From Arcuatula senhousia (Eukaryota; Mollusca; Bivalvia; Mytilida; Mytilidae): DNA of 64,000 nucleotides. The DNA lies in assembly GCA_963971305.1 (NCBI GenBank), contig OZ020305.1, positions 2,575,001-2,639,000 of the forward strand, given 5' to 3'. The notes under the pieces are model-generated. The model did no database searches and was not told the origin of the DNA. It saw nothing but the letters and a program-made list of their open reading frames with translations. Below are positions 31,850-44,362 of the stretch, piece by piece (positions within the stretch are counted from its first letter, which is position 1; the number at the start of each line of letters is the position of its first letter). Made by a program: the position numbers and the translations under genes.

Positions 31850-32540
31850 CAAGAACTTTACTGGTTTTTTGACGCCAAAAGTGTTTAAGACTTGTGTTTC
31901 CTTTTCACATTTTTATGCACATGCTACATATGGTTAACATATGTTACGTTACACAACAAACCAGATAATAATTAAAATCCAAATATTTACATGTACTGAT
32001 ATGGGTATATAAAATAATATGGTACTATTATTAGTTTGCGAGTTTTATTTTCACACCTCTTTTTGGTTAATTATTGTAAATTAGTTGAGAGATTGCAATA
32101 TACGTGTAATCTTTTCTTATTGTCTGATAATCTGTATGGATAGGTTTGTTTAATGTATAAGAATGAAAGACTATTTTGAGTTTAACGTCATTACTTTTCT
32201 AAATGCCACACGAATAAGTCGTACGGAATAATTAGATTTTACCGTTTTTCCAATTACATTTGAACCCATATTAAAATGCAAAGGGATAACGCCTAAATGG
32301 GTGCTGTAGAATTTGTTTCAATTCTGAATCATTCAGAGAAATAAAAACTTAGTAATCTCATTTAGATAACTAATGTAGTTTTGTTAACCTTTAAACTTTC
32401 AGTCTTCAGTAAAATCAAACAAACATAATCAGATTAAACTATGGTCTTTGTAATATTACATAACGCCTGAATAGAAATTTCGTAATCGCTTCCCTTTGGC
32501 TGGTTAAAAATTAATTCAAATATTTAATGGCATTTTTTGA
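31850..32540. repeat. Downstream member of the ~700-bp direct duplication
   Basis: See 30056-30830. The spacing between equivalent bases is close to 1.75 kb throughout, consistent with one tandem duplication of a larger segment whose other parts have decayed or been replaced. Confidence 0.65.
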
Positions 32541-32639
32541 TAATGGAATCCTTAATATGAAGTGCTTTCAATTTCCGTGTGCATAACAAAGAACTTAACA
32601 ACATCTTAAAAAAAAAACAAAAAAAAAACCAACACAAAT

Positions 32640-32935
32640 CCTAAGGGGCGTACCATTTAACTTGAAAGGGAGGGCCTTGGTTTTTTCTTTTGGTCAGATT
32701 TGTTTTGTCCTTCATCAGAATATTTTGTCTTACCCTCTGCTGCCAAAAATAACCTTTTCATTAAAAATCGTTGGTTTAACCCATCATTTCATTTGAAATG
32801 CCTGTACCAAGTCAGGACCATTGCGATCTATAATTATTCCGGTGTGTTTTTCATGTTCTGTCTTTTCTCTTGGACACTGAGATTGATCCTCCAAGTTCTG
32901 TAATTTTGTTATTACCTTTATTCAAAATATATATA
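32640..32935 (+). repeat. Dispersed repeat joined to an R2 copy
   Basis: Bases 32645-32760 match the repeat at 181-455. From about 32765 the R2 blocks follow: tggtttaacccatcatttca, gtaccaagtcaggaccattg, ttctcttggacactgagatt, and the end ttttgttattacctttattc. The open frame across it is a translation of the repeat, not a gene. Confidence 0.65.
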
Positions 32936-33049
32936 TTTTTTTGGAAAAAAACAAGCCCCACTTCAATTTAAATGGACGACACCTAAGAGATTTTTGTTGC
33001 TTTATTTTTTTCTCAATATTTAATGATCCTATATTTAATAATATTTTGA

Positions 33050-33500
33050 TCCTATATTGAATATTGCATTTTCATATGCTACAGCTGCCAATTTCATTAC
33101 AATTCATTCAACAAACCAATCGAAGCAAATATTCAGACAATTAGGAATAATTTATTTGTTTTATTAACTAACAGAAACAAATGTGAAATCAAAACCTGTC
33201 AAACTGAATTGGTCCTATAAAAGATCCACAATTGTAGAAGTGTATTAATGTGAAATTATTTTGGGTATACAATTTGATTTGATATGTTGTATAATAGAGT
33301 AAACCTATATGTGCCATGAGCATCAAAATGTAAAAAGGAAAGACAAATTATGCTGAAGTATAATCAAGTGTTTAAATTCCAATTTGGTTGTCTCCTTGCT
33401 TTTGTTACCTGTATAATTGTATCACAAATTGTTCGCTATTGAAATCTCGATTGTGGCTAAAAAAGGACAAAGTACGCAATGTGTATTCAATGAAATAGAA
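33050..33500 (+). repeat. R7 dispersed repeat
   Basis: Carries the full block order: attcattcaacaaaccaatc, aaatgtgaaatcaaaacctg, tgaattggtcctat, tttgatatgttgtataatag, atgtgccatgagcatcaaaa, and ttgtctccttgcttttgtta. It is among the better preserved copies. Confidence 0.6.
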
Positions 33501-33559
33501 AAAGTCTTCTCTGTGCATTTCCATATAAAACACATTAAAGCAAACACATAGTCAGTAAA

Positions 33560-34145
33560 ATGAACAAATTAATGGAAGAACAAATAATAGAAATGCTAAA
33601 CTTTCTTATCGAAAACATATTTGTACAGGTTGGTGTGTGCGTTTTTCAGCAGACAAATTGGTTTGTCGAATGTTTTATTTTTGTGATGATTGCATGATTC
33701 TTAAATTAAGATAGAAATGCTCTTAAATAACGTTAGTTAAATAGTTCACTAGGAGCACGTCGTTTTGATTGGACTGACATCTAAGATATATCAAGCATTC
33801 CTGGTAGATACTTTGTTATCGAATAAAAAGGTGTACAGTTTGATGGACGCGTTTTTCAGAATACAATTGACATCCCAATTCTGTTTGTCGGGCGTTTTAT
33901 TTATCTGATGATTTATGTCTAATAACTGTGCCTTTCTCTATAATATGCTGAAATGTTGGGATTTTTTTGAGATTTCAAAGGACAATGTAGAATATCATAT
34001 TTGTAAAAAGTTCATAGTTAATATCTAAATGCTTTTTAATAACGTTACTTAAATTGTTCACTGAGGGAACGTCGTCATGATTTGACTGACTTCTGAGACT
34101 TTTCAAGCACTGGAAGCTACTTTGAATGCCTGTTTTGTTGAATGA
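33560..34145 (+). repeat. Tandem duplication containing a family A RT scrap
   Basis: Bases 33562-33657 match the family A RT around EDQIIDMLNFLIDNIFV to FQQT. Bases 33835-33893 match the same region again (QFDGRVF-like, then catcccaatt). Non-RT sequence downstream of each scrap is also shared (cttaaataacgttagttaaa and ttttaataacgttacttaaa; gactgacatctaaga and gactgacttctgaga). One RT scrap plus flank was therefore duplicated in tandem. Confidence 0.65.
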
Positions 34146-35699
34146 ACCAATATAAACTCAACAATCACATTATTTCAGATCAGAGGAAACTGTCGCGTGA
34201 CCCTAATCTTTTTATATTGTTGAACTTTTAAGACGAACCCACGGACTGTTTTAAGGGAAGTCAAACCATTATCATTTTTTACAATTCGTTTTAGGTACGG
34301 TAATGTTAGATTAAGAATGAATGATATCGTTTGTGATTTTATAATGTTCAAACAGATCCAATTGATAAATTACATCCAGATTTGTCCTTTAACGTATTTT
34401 AAATACTAAAAAGTTTACGTCTACTTGATTATCGTTCTTTCTTTTCTAAGCCTCGATGAGTTATATAACGTTAATCCTAACTTGATGTTAAATGAGTTGA
34501 TCACTTTACAAATATATGTCTAATTGACGAATTACCAATACAACTGATTACAATTCAGAGTAGAACCCGAGACACTTAAATAGCATAATCTTATTTCTCA
34601 AAATCGTGGTGCGATATCTAAATAAAGATATTTTTTATCATGTGATTCACATCATTAAAAAAGTAGTCACGCCGAACAGGTCAAAACATGTTAAATAGAG
34701 AGTCACGATTTAGCTTCAAACTTACACTACTTGTTATTAAAAGATAATATTTCAAATATAAAAAGCAGATTTTTATAATAAAAGATTAAAGAAAAAGTTT
34801 TCATAACAACAAAAAAACATAACTATAATGTAAAAAAATGAAGAAAAAAGGTTACTGTCTTGTCGTCTTTCTGATACTTCCAATTGTATCGGAGCAAACT
34901 AGAGTTTTTGCAGGGATCCGCAAGTAAACATATTTATTTTTGAGTACATGTATTAATACCCCTTTTCCATATTTGCGTAAATACCATTCGAATGTCTCTT
35001 TGGTATATTTTTTGTTATATAGTCTATCTTGTTTAAAATGATTATTTCGAACGAATTGCATAATCTATTGTGGTAGGGCAAGGCCCAGCACTTGTAAAAA
35101 TTCACAAGGAAATAATTAAGAAATGTCTATCAAACCATTGTCTAATGCTATACAAAGCAAAGCTAGATTTGATTTTGTATGTTTGATTTGATCAAAGTTT
35201 GAATGCTTAAATGTAAGACAATTCGATTAAAAGAAAACTAGTAATTCGAATGGTGTAATTGTCAACCGTAGGCGATTTCTTAAGCTCTTAAAGGGCCTAA
35301 ACGTAATAAAAATAGATTTAATGTAATCAGTTTGTTTTAATTGGCAACAGTTGTTAGTCATCAGCTTTTCGTCAATTGACCGCCATATTACATTGTTCTG
35401 TTCTGGTTTGTAGCAACTTAAACATTTCTTACCAATTTTTGTGTTAAACGTGAGGTTCTGCTAAGAAAAGCGATGCTAGTGCGCTTCAATACTTGATATC
35501 AAACACAAACCACCCCCTAACAATGTAAATATGGACGTTCTTGTGGCTTGTGCTCGATATCTTTGTCAAGACGATTGATTTATAAGACATAGAAAGTTTT
35601 TTTTTAAAAATATTGTCCTGTATAGACAATCCATCACACATCTTAATAATACTCTATTAATAAAATTGTAGGTTATATTTCATCCACAATATCATATGT
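34146..35699. other. AT-rich stretch, nothing recognised
   Basis: No supported gene. The segment 35110-35250 shares blocks with 15000-15130 (gtttgatttgatcaaa) and is an old repeat. Confidence 0.4.
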
Positions 35700-36110
35700 A
35701 ACATTCCATATTGCATTCTTCCATTTATCATGTACAGATGTAAAATTCCCGCCTATTCATTTAACAAACCCATCGATACAAATTACCAGACAATATGGAA
35801 TATATCTCATGTAATATGGGATCTCTCATCTGTATTAAAAATTCATTTAGAAGCGGAAAATATGTTGTTTTGAATTCGCGAAGATCTATTAATCGAATAC
35901 CATTTTACACATATCCCTCATTAAATATTTCGATTAGTTTTAATGATTTGATAGATTGATAGGTTCTATGTCTTTAATGATTTGATTTGATGTGTAAAAA
36001 AGTACAGTGAACTCATATGTACCATGTGTTCCCTGTGAAGGAGATCCGAATCGTCTGAAGTAAAATAAAGCGGTTAAACGGAAATTAAAGGTTACAACAT
36101 GTATGTTATT
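35700..36110 (+). repeat. R7 dispersed repeat
   Basis: Blocks: catgtacagatgtaaaattc, catttaacaaacccatcgat, tttaatgatttgatttgatg, aactcatatgtaccatgtg and gaagtaaaataaagcgg. Confidence 0.5.
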
Positions 36111-36659
36111 TCATTTCGGTCTAACAATTGTTTTGTAAATCAGTCGTTGCTTGAATTCTGACTGTGTTGTAGAAAAGTGCTAATTACACTATGTTGTGAA
36201 AGATTCAAAATATGTTTTATATGATTGTACAATACTAGATCACGGTCATTTATAACAAAGTGCCACAAAGATGAAATAGAACATCCAACTAAAGTGCACT
36301 TCTTGCATCTAAAAGTCCGAGAATATTGGGAAAATATATAGAATGTAATCATTTGACAGACAAAATACACTGCTAACTAAAAATGTATATAATTGAATGT
36401 ATTTTCACATGCAGAGGAGCATCGTTTACTTTATTGATGTACGAACTTTATTGAAATGTATAATCAAAGTGCATGTTTCAATTAACTTACATTTATATGG
36501 AAAACCTAAGTATAATTCTAACCAAAACTTATCTATTAAAAATAGAAATGAATTTTAACTCCATAAGACATCGTACATTCTTAACGAATTTATTCTTAGT
36601 GTTAATAAAAGAAATAAAAACACAATACAGCTCTTAATAGTAACAATTGAACAAAATTA

Positions 36660-36930
36660 AAGATTTACATTGATTAGTATTGGTGCCTTTATGTCTTCGA
36701 AGTCCGAATTAATGCTTATTGTGAAAGATGCGTAACTCCTTGTTTTTGAAGTTTTAATCGAAGCCCGGAAATCAGTGCAACTAACAATGCACCCATATTA
36801 AACTTAAACATTTTAAAAGCATGCATGATTAAAAAGGAAGACATTTATTTCACTTTATCGTTCTTCCTTTGATTTAAGTATCATTAACTCAAAGTAAATG
36901 CGTAATTCAAGACTTTTTATTGCGAGTTTT
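36660..36930. repeat. R6 old dispersed repeat
   Basis: The order gattagtattggtgccttta, gcttattgtgaaagatgcgt, gaagttttaatcgaagcc, acaatgcacccatattaaac also appears, more decayed, at 41720-41960, 46080-46270 and 52800-53050. Often it lies about 0.6 kb downstream of R7, so the two may be parts of one long element. Bases 36931-37589 show nothing. Confidence 0.4.
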
Positions 36931-37589
36931 AGAAAAGTAAGCATATTTGTGAAAAAGGGTTAATTGTAGATACAATGTTTGTAAAAAATCAAACAAAACA
37001 AAACCTCAACTATGCCATGTAAATTTATAAGTTTTATTATTTGTGAAAATGAAAATATTCGTGTTAAGACTGTCATGTAATCTATGGTCTCGCGTGCTTT
37101 GCGCGAAAAATAGTTCAGAAAGTTAAAATACTTAAGATGATACACTAGAAAGAAAAAATTGGTTTAAAAAGGATGGTTTCAATTGATATGATCTTCCAGA
37201 AAACAACCAAATCGTAATAGCTGCTTCTGTGCTACATTATATTATTTTATCTTATCTGAAACTTCGTATGCTAAAATAATTTTTTTTTTCATTTTGATTA
37301 TATTATCTATAATCTTTTGATTTACTTTTAAGTCTGTATTGTTCATTTTAATCCTTTAGTTGTCACAAACTCAAAGTGACAAAGTGTTATGTGTTCATGT
37401 CTCATGTTCATTCACTCCATACCCTGTCATAAAATTATTAAGCTTAATTTTGGCAATTGCCATTACTTCATATTTTGAGCTGATTTAAATGATCATTAAT
37501 GGAATTTATAGTTGTGACTATATGCTATGATCCTCTGCAGCGACTGATAACTTAAAGTAACTGTGTGCAATGAATCGTCCATCTCATGA

Positions 37590-37680
37590 CACACCACCAC
37601 CAGAGTTGGCTGCTCCAGTGACTGTTGAACTAAAGAGAAGAACCATATCTCATCGTTATGAGGTACTGGTCAGGTTTTGA
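37590..37680 (+). other. Copy of the HDTPPPE coding-like segment
   Basis: Frame atgaatcgtccatctcatga gives MNRPSHDTPPPELAAPVTVE and runs to a stop at ~37678. See 29460-29600. Bases 37681-38394 hold only a ~33-bp doubled stretch (agttaaaattcaacagtttt) at 37897-37960. Confidence 0.4.
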
Positions 37681-38394
37681 GAGACTTTTTAAATTGATGT
37701 GTAACACTTAATATTTGTGAATAACGTTATTTTGTTTACATTTAAAAGTATAAAATGCAATAATGAAAATAAGATTGACAGTAGGTTTGTACTTTTGCTG
37801 AAGTTATCAAAAGTCGAAATTTGAGTCAAATTTTATAACGTTGTAATTTATTTACATTTTTGCTATTGTTGATATATTTTTGGGATTCTGAGTAAAAGTT
37901 AAAATTCAACAGTTTTTATTCATAAGTACAAGTTAAAATTCAACACTTTTTATTCATTGGAAGTTGCTGAAATAACTGACAATATAAAATTTCTCACGGT
38001 CGGACAAAACCCTGTCACCTTTTGCTTATATTAAAAAAAACATGTTTGAACGTTTTGCGAGAACATAGAGGCATATGAATGGGAGCAATTAAAATTGTAT
38101 AATTTTTCCATTATTGCATTACTTGGCGTAACTAGTTACAGGGATAGTGGTTCAAATTTGATATAAAAGCGTAATCCAATTTTATTCAAAGGACGGATTG
38201 ATTTGATTATGTTTGTGAAAACTGATGTCTTCAATGTATGAAAATTAGACTAAAAACAATTACCAGCGTTTCAAAATATAATTCTAAATCAATCAATTCT
38301 TAAAAAAATAATGTCATTTTCTATGTAAATGAAAAACATGCAAGAAAAATTTAATTCAAAAGTAATTTATTGCATTATTAAACATTTTGAAATA

Positions 38395-38495
38395 AAAGTA
38401 ATAACAAAATTACTGAACTTGGAGAATCAATCTCAGTGTCCATAAGACGAGACAAAGCAAGGAAGACATACCGGCAAAATTGAAGATCGCAACTA
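38395..38495 (-). repeat. R2 3' end fragment
   Basis: Begins aagtaataacaaaattactg aacttgg and includes gaagacataccgg and gatcgcaa, the terminal part of R2 on the minus strand. Confidence 0.55.
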
Positions 38496-38516
38496 AACGT
38501 TACTGTAACAATGTAT

Positions 38517-39489
38517 TAGCGAGCATCGCAGATGCGAGCCCTACGGCGTTGTGCATGTTTTGAGATGTGCCAGAAATATACTGACGATAAAACCGGAACA
38601 GGTTTACTTTTACGGAGTGAAAAAAATAATAGGCACGGAGCAAGTATAACAATCAACCCTCTGGGTCTAAAAAAATACATCATAATCTGTTATGCAAAAA
38701 TAAAAAAAAATAAATTCAAAAACAGTGATAAAGCCCTCATTCATCTACTTGTCTATTTTTACACACAGATTTTTATTTAAATACCATTGTGCCTTTTCTG
38801 CTGAAAAACGGTTTTCCGGAAATTACCGAGCTAGCTAGCTTTTGGCAACGTCCCATTGACTAGTCATACCAAATGCATGATGCTGACCAAGCTTTGTTAA
38901 ATTCTAAGTAAGATAAAGAAATACATAAATTTACTGAATAAATCATACTCATAATAATAAATAAAAGGTTCTTACCTGAAAATGAATGAAGAGTCCCATC
39001 CTGTGGGGTTTGCCTTCACTCACTTTCCTCAATCCAGCATGATATTTTTACTTTACCGTTTTTTTTTCCCGCCAGGTTTCTTAATGTACCTTCTGTTACC
39101 AATGCTTCAAATAAAACACTGATACTCAGAAAATCTCACAAAACCTGACAGAATCTGAATGTTGTTTCGGTCTTCTGAAGAAGCGCGAAATACTCTGACA
39201 AGGAAATGACGTCACGTAATCCATAAAGGGATAATTTCGTCCCCACTAAATGTCGTACCAGAATGTTACAGGATTTATTATTTGCACAAATAATTGAATT
39301 TTCAATAAGTAGTGATTGATCCAAGATATTTTAACAACAACTTTCTCAAGTGCATGTGATTTGGGTTGGGTGGGGTTAGACTTTGCTACTACCTAATTCC
39401 ATTTTCAAAAGTCCCCTCTTTACGTTACACTTAGCCGGTCGAGCACATGGATTTATTTTTAAAGGTATTAAGATTTTCGATGCTCGCTA
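38517..39489. mobile_element. Possible inverted-repeat element
   Basis: tagcgagcatcg at 38517-38528 is mirrored by cgatgctcgcta at 39478-39489. The interior has no transposase. Only 12 bp of terminal match is seen, so this could be a short-TIR element or chance plus repeat-family sharing. An open frame at 38532-38780 is not supported by any domain. Confidence 0.3.
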
Positions 39490-39679
39490 AAAAGGCAGGG
39501 CCTTAATCATATTAATTGTATGTTTTGTATGTAGCTGCGTTAGCTTGATGAAGCCAGAGTTCACTTAATGGTGGTTCATAATACCAATTTGTTCCATAGT
39601 CGATATCTAGATCAAAATAGTATTCGGAACCACCTAAATCAATGCTGTGTTCTCGGTGCTAATAGCAGTTAAGTTATTT

Positions 39680-39905
39680 GTGTTTAATGTTGTTTTTTGT
39701 AGAAAATTATGCTACGCATGAATTTTATATTCAAGACTCGGCAGAGGCGGTTCTTCTTTAAAGATTGAAAATTTCAAACACTTTTTGAACATGAGAATCA
39801 TAAAGAACAGTAAAACCCCGAATATCAAACTATGAACAAAATAATAAATAAGATCAACCTATGTCAGAGATGGGAAGCACTCAGAGTTTCGACAATTTTG
39901 AAGTT
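39680..39905 (-). repeat. R3 repeat, decayed
   Basis: Minus strand: ggcattttcaat equivalents are lost, but gaaccgcctctgccgagtct tgaatataaaattcatgcgt agc and the downstream ccccg and ctcagag... blocks follow R3 order. The ctgatga core is mutated to ctgccga. Confidence 0.4.
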
Positions 39906-39954
39906 TAGACCGGTAATTTCATAGCTCTTGTTTGTTTGTCAATACAAAACTGAT

Positions 39955-40190
39955 TTTTTTCGTTGGCTTTTCGAACTTCCGGCATTCGAATTCCCATTGA
40001 TATGTCTTTGTTTCTTTTCTCCAAATTTGTCCGTTTATATGATACCAAACCTATAATTAAATGACGATAACACAAAAATAAACAACACAAAAGCACAAAA
40101 CACAATCGAACAGCAATCAGCAACGAAAACCAGATAGCGTCGAGAGTGAATCATGTTTTACGGAAGCGGAAGCAATTTGTTCAGAACATA
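39955..40190. mobile_element. Family A UTR scraps in opposite orientations
   Basis: Bases 39958-40015 read as a plus-strand UTR end (cgaattcccattgatatgtc tttgtttctt). Bases 40090-40185 read as minus-strand UTR (cagcaatcagcaacgaaaac..., cggaagcggaagcaa). Both are decayed. An inverted pair of partial 3' ends. Confidence 0.45.
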
Positions 40191-40473
40191 ATATTCAGAT
40201 GATATTTTAATAACAAATGTCACAAGCAGCAACTATCAATAAAAATGCGATTTTTTTTAGAATGAATGAGAAAATCAAACAATGTATAAATGCGCTCGAA
40301 GCTACAGAAGTCTTAGAATTAACACAATTGAAAAATTTCACAATAAAATGTAGGAATATGGTTTATTTCTTGTGCTTGCTCTAGTATTTTCATTATTATG
40401 AAGGCACTTTAAAGTCAAATAAAATTGCCAAACTATATAGAAAGGCTTGGAAAATACAGACCCTATTTGAAAG

Positions 40474-40752
40474 AAGCAGAGGTACCAATGGGGTATCCGA
40501 ATGTCAAAAGTCCGAAAGGGCAGAGACAAAACCAGTAAACACCAACAAGAACAGGACAAAAACAGACAACATGTAAAACATGGAAATACAAAACAACTGA
40601 ATATCAATCAACAACGCGAACTCCAGTCGAAACAAGAGTGAACTCAGGTGCTCCGGAAGAGTAAGCAGTTCCTGCTTGCTATAGCACACCCGTCGCGTTG
40701 CCAATAGTCCATTCAGCGTGTCAAATCCGGTAAAGGAAGACAAATCAGCACC
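40474..40752 (-). mobile_element. Family A 3' UTR of a young copy
   Basis: Nearly identical to 29061-29344. The terminus at 40474 (aaagaagcagaggtacc) is intact. It belongs to the RT fragment at 40753-41472. Confidence 0.9.
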
Positions 40753-41478
40753 CTATGACAAACCAACATCTGCACTCATCTGAGAGATCGAAATCCCATA
40801 TTTGTCTATAAGTGCATGATGTCTTCCGTAAAATTTCTTGAGTGAAAACAGCAATCGAGGAGCAACATAACCCTGTGTGAGCAATTTTTGTGTCAGACGT
40901 GTCGCTCTGCTAAGGAAATCGATGTAAGTCCCGCACGCTCTGGAGTAACGAATCAATTGAGATACGTAAACTCCATAAGCTGGAGCGGACGGAATGTTGC
41001 TACACAAGAAGGGGAAGTTGACGATTGGAAAGTTGAAGTCATCACGTTTGTCATAGAGCCTTGTTGAAAGTCTTCCTTGAGAGTCAATTTCGAGATGTAG
41101 ATCTAAATATGAGGCAGACTTCCTAGAATCCGTTGTGTCCTTTATCTCAAGCTCCTGTGGATATATGAGATGGAGAAAGTCACCAAATCGGGAATTGTTT
41201 AGTGAAAGGACATCATCAATATAACGGAACGTGAGGTTGAAAGAGAGAGCTAGTCTACGGTCTTTTTTGTCTAGAAGAGATTGCAAGAAGTCTGCTTCAT
41301 ATGAATGAAGAAACAAATCAGCAAGCAAAGGTGCACAATTAGGGCCCATTGGAATCCCTATTGTTTGCTGAAAAACACGTCCACCAAACTGAACAAATAT
41401 GTTGTCAATAAGAAAGTTGAGCATGTCGATTATTTGGTCTTCTGTAAATTTGTTCTTTTTCTTAGACTCATTTAGCAT
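40753..41478 (-). CDS. Family A RT fragment, young 5'-truncated copy
   Basis: Open frame matching family A from residue ~684 (NESKKKNKF) to the stop. Homology starts at 41472; the upstream Met-Leu is flanking sequence. It has motif B GIPMGPNCAPLL (Thr727 to Pro), intact YIDD and the whole thumb with one change (Ser893-region SSLKK to FSLKK). Only these two substitutions in about 239 residues separate it from 26292-29060. Motif A and the nuclease are absent, so it is a dead-on-arrival insertion. Confidence 0.88.
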   Translation of the reverse strand: MLNESKKKNKFTEDQIIDMLNFLIDNIFVQFGGRVFQQTIGIPMGPNCAPLLADLFLHSYEADFLQSLLDKKDRRLALSFNLTFRYIDDVLSLNNSRFGDFLHLIYPQELEIKDTTDSRKSASYLDLHLEIDSQGRLSTRLYDKRDDFNFPIVNFPFLCSNIPSAPAYGVYVSQLIRYSRACGTYIDFLSRATRLTQKLLTQGYVAPRLLFSLKKFYGRHHALIDKYGISISQMSADVGLS

Positions 41479-42047
41479 TCAGTAAATGATAGTTCAGAAA
41501 ATAAAATTCTGACAATAAGACAAAAAGGAATTAAAAAAGATTTACAGTCTTTAAGACACCACACAACTACTTTAACAAATAGTTTTGATCATAATCAGTT
41601 ATGGTGCATTTGACAGAAGAATTACAAATTGCAGCTGTATATATACTAATTGTATAAAAGTATTTTGTAATCATAATGATTAATAAGGATAAGTATGGGA
41701 AAGAATTTCGGAGTATGCGTCTTCATAGTATTAATTGGTGCTTATTGCTAACAGTATCCATTTCTTTGATTTTTGAGTTTTTAATTGAAGCTAGAAAATT
41801 ATTTATCGGAAAAAAACATTACATTAGGCTAAAACGCATGTAAAATTAAACACGAAGAACTTCATTAAGCTATCAAACTAGTTTTCTTTTATTTCAGTAA
41901 CATTAAAATAGACAGGAATGTTAAAATTGAAGCCTTTATTTGCTTTCCCATGAGTTGCTCATTAAGCAAAAATAACTTCTAAAAATAAAAAACTGGCGAA
42001 GAAATGACCTTGCAAATGGTATATTTGTTAAAAATAAATTATAGTTT
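41479..42047. other. AT-rich stretch with an R6 copy
   Basis: Bases 41720-41960 follow R6 (ttaattggtgcttattgcta, tttttaattgaagctagaaa). Otherwise nothing is recognised. Confidence 0.35.
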
Positions 42048-42140
42048 TAAGAAAGAAGCAAAGAGTTTCAAATGGGGCTTCCGAATGTCAAAAATCCAAA
42101 ATGGCAATGACAAAACCAGTAAGCACGAACGACGACAGCA
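42048..42140 (-). mobile_element. Family A 3' UTR end, decayed
   Basis: Minus-strand UTR terminus: aagaaagaagcaaagag...ggggcttccgaatgtcaaa, then gacaaaaccagtaagcac. Truncated after about 90 bases. Confidence 0.55.
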
Positions 42141-42559
42141 TGAAGAACAAGACAACACAAACATCATTTACATGTATTCTTCTACCAACTAATTGATGGC
42201 CTAACTGTTGAAGTTAAGAAATTAAGAGAAACTTCAATTTTAACACAGATTACAATTTTCTGAAGTTTTTCATATCCAGCAATCTATAAATTGGTATCAA
42301 ATATGTTCTGTTGTATGTTTGTTTGAACGCGTGTTTAGTGCCTTCGTGTTTTTGTCTTTTTGTTAACCTTTTTGTAAGTGCTTTTTATATCTTTTATCCA
42401 TTGATAATCAGTACTTTCCAGTTTTTTCACAACAATATAATCATTAAATATAATATGTGCATTAGTACAAAATTTTAATTTTCTTATGTATTGTATATTT
42501 ATAGATTAGTATATGACTGAACGCTTTTTCAAAAATTTCAAATGGCCAATATGTATGTA

Positions 42560-42738
42560 CATTAAAGAAGCAAAGAGGCACCATTCTGGTGTTAAAAGTC
42601 CGATATGGCTTCGACCGACAAACCCATTACATAAACAAGGACAGCATGAAGAAACACAAAACATAAAAACACAAAAACAATTGAACATAAATCAACATCG
42701 TGGACTCAAGTCGCAACAAGAGTGAACACAGGTGCTAT
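42560..42738 (-). mobile_element. Family A 3' UTR, decayed
   Basis: Starts at the terminus (aagaagcaaagaggcacca) and continues ggtgttaaaagtccgatatg through aaatcaacatcgtggactca agtcgcaacaagagtgaac. An older subfamily with gaggcacc in place of gaggtacc. Bases 42739-43708 hold nothing recognised. Confidence 0.65.
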
Positions 42739-43708
42739 TCAATTTTCATTAGACCATACGTGCAAAGTTTAAAAAAAAGTTAGGTCTTATGCCAATTCAA
42801 TTTTCCCACTTTCAAATAATTTATAAGGTGCTTAAATTAAGTAATTGTAAGACAGGAAGATCAATTAATGCATGTAGGTAACTTTCATGTAATAGAAACA
42901 ACACATTTTCAAATAATAATAAACTTTTTTAATAGACTTGTTCTATGATTGTGCATTCATGCAGATGATTATGAATGTATATAAGAATTAATCAAACACA
43001 GATAAGAACTGATCAATGCGGCAGATCATTTTCAAACATGGAACAACAAATCACAAGGGACAACAGTCATGACAGTCAGATGTCTTAAATGTTATCTAAG
43101 ATTATGATTGACATGAAAGGGTTAATATCATACATGTATTTTAAAAAAAATGTCTTCAGATTCTAATTAATTTAATTATTGTTTTGATATGAAACATTTT
43201 TGATTGAGCTTTGTAATAGATTTTAGTTTTCAGCAGAAGTCATATAAACAAACAGTAAGCGTCTATACAACGAATACTAACCTTAAATAATGAACAATGA
43301 CAACTTTAAGATTAGTTTTAGAAAACTTCCAAATATGCGAGACACAATCAGAAAAATAAAAAAAATAGCTATGTGACTCTTTAATAATAGCTTTAGCTGT
43401 AGAAAAGTTTTATATCGAGGCCGATCAATATTAAACAGGCCTGAGCAATACAACAAGTCTTTGTAATTATGTTGCACAATTGTGCTGATATATATTATAC
43501 CCACTTCACATATACGAGATTTCCTTACGATGTATTACAAGTTTGCAACTTTTTGTTTAAAATTTTATAAAACTTTGAAAATCGCAGAAACTCTTTAGAG
43601 AATAACTAGTGCAATCAGTAAATCTTGGAAATATGAGACTGACTATCACAGTTCGGTAGTTTTGTTGTTATCTTTATATACAGCGCAACTTACTCGATTG
43701 GAAAGTAC

Positions 43709-44362
43709 CAAATAGAAAATAAAGAGATGCGGAATAAGTGTACGCGACACAGCCCACAATTAAACGGCAATTTAGAAAAACCACAATGGACAACCGCCAG
43801 CAGCCTTCAACGAGGCCATTTGGCACTGCTCGCGGTTCTGCAATTGGCCCATGGTCTAAATAAGATGCATATAATTCAAATCCAGCCCTGAAATAGTCAC
43901 AGATAGACCCCCTTCTTAAACAATGAACAGAAAACATCAAAAAGACAAGTACAAACGAAAGCTTTGTCAAAGATTCCTGGCTTAGGACAGGCACATGTAA
44001 TATGTGGCGGGGTTAAACTAGTTTTTTGGGGCCCAACCTTCCCCCTATCAATATTCCTAGACAAAGCACAAAAACTAAACACACAATAAAAATCAAATCG
44101 ATCAAAGTCCAATTCTACTAGAGAGAACCTAAGACAAAAAAAACAAGAACAAACAAAAGGACGGTAAAGGAACTCTCTATAAAACACTCGCTGTTACTGA
44201 CAGCTAGCTGAGAATCATCAATCGACTGATGTAAAAAAATCAAACGTATCGATTTTAAATCCGACACAACACTTCAAACAATAATGATTTAGTGAAGTGT
44301 CATCACACAAAACCGACACGCTTGATCGCTATAATGCTTAAAAATAACAATAGTAAAAACAT
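43709..44362 (-). mobile_element. Family C 3' UTR (R1), reference copy
   Basis: Directly follows the C-type RT stop codon and runs to the terminus at 43709 (aaatagaaaataaagagatg). Nearly identical to 21266-21957, which makes the family C 3' UTR about 650-690 bp. Confidence 0.85.
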
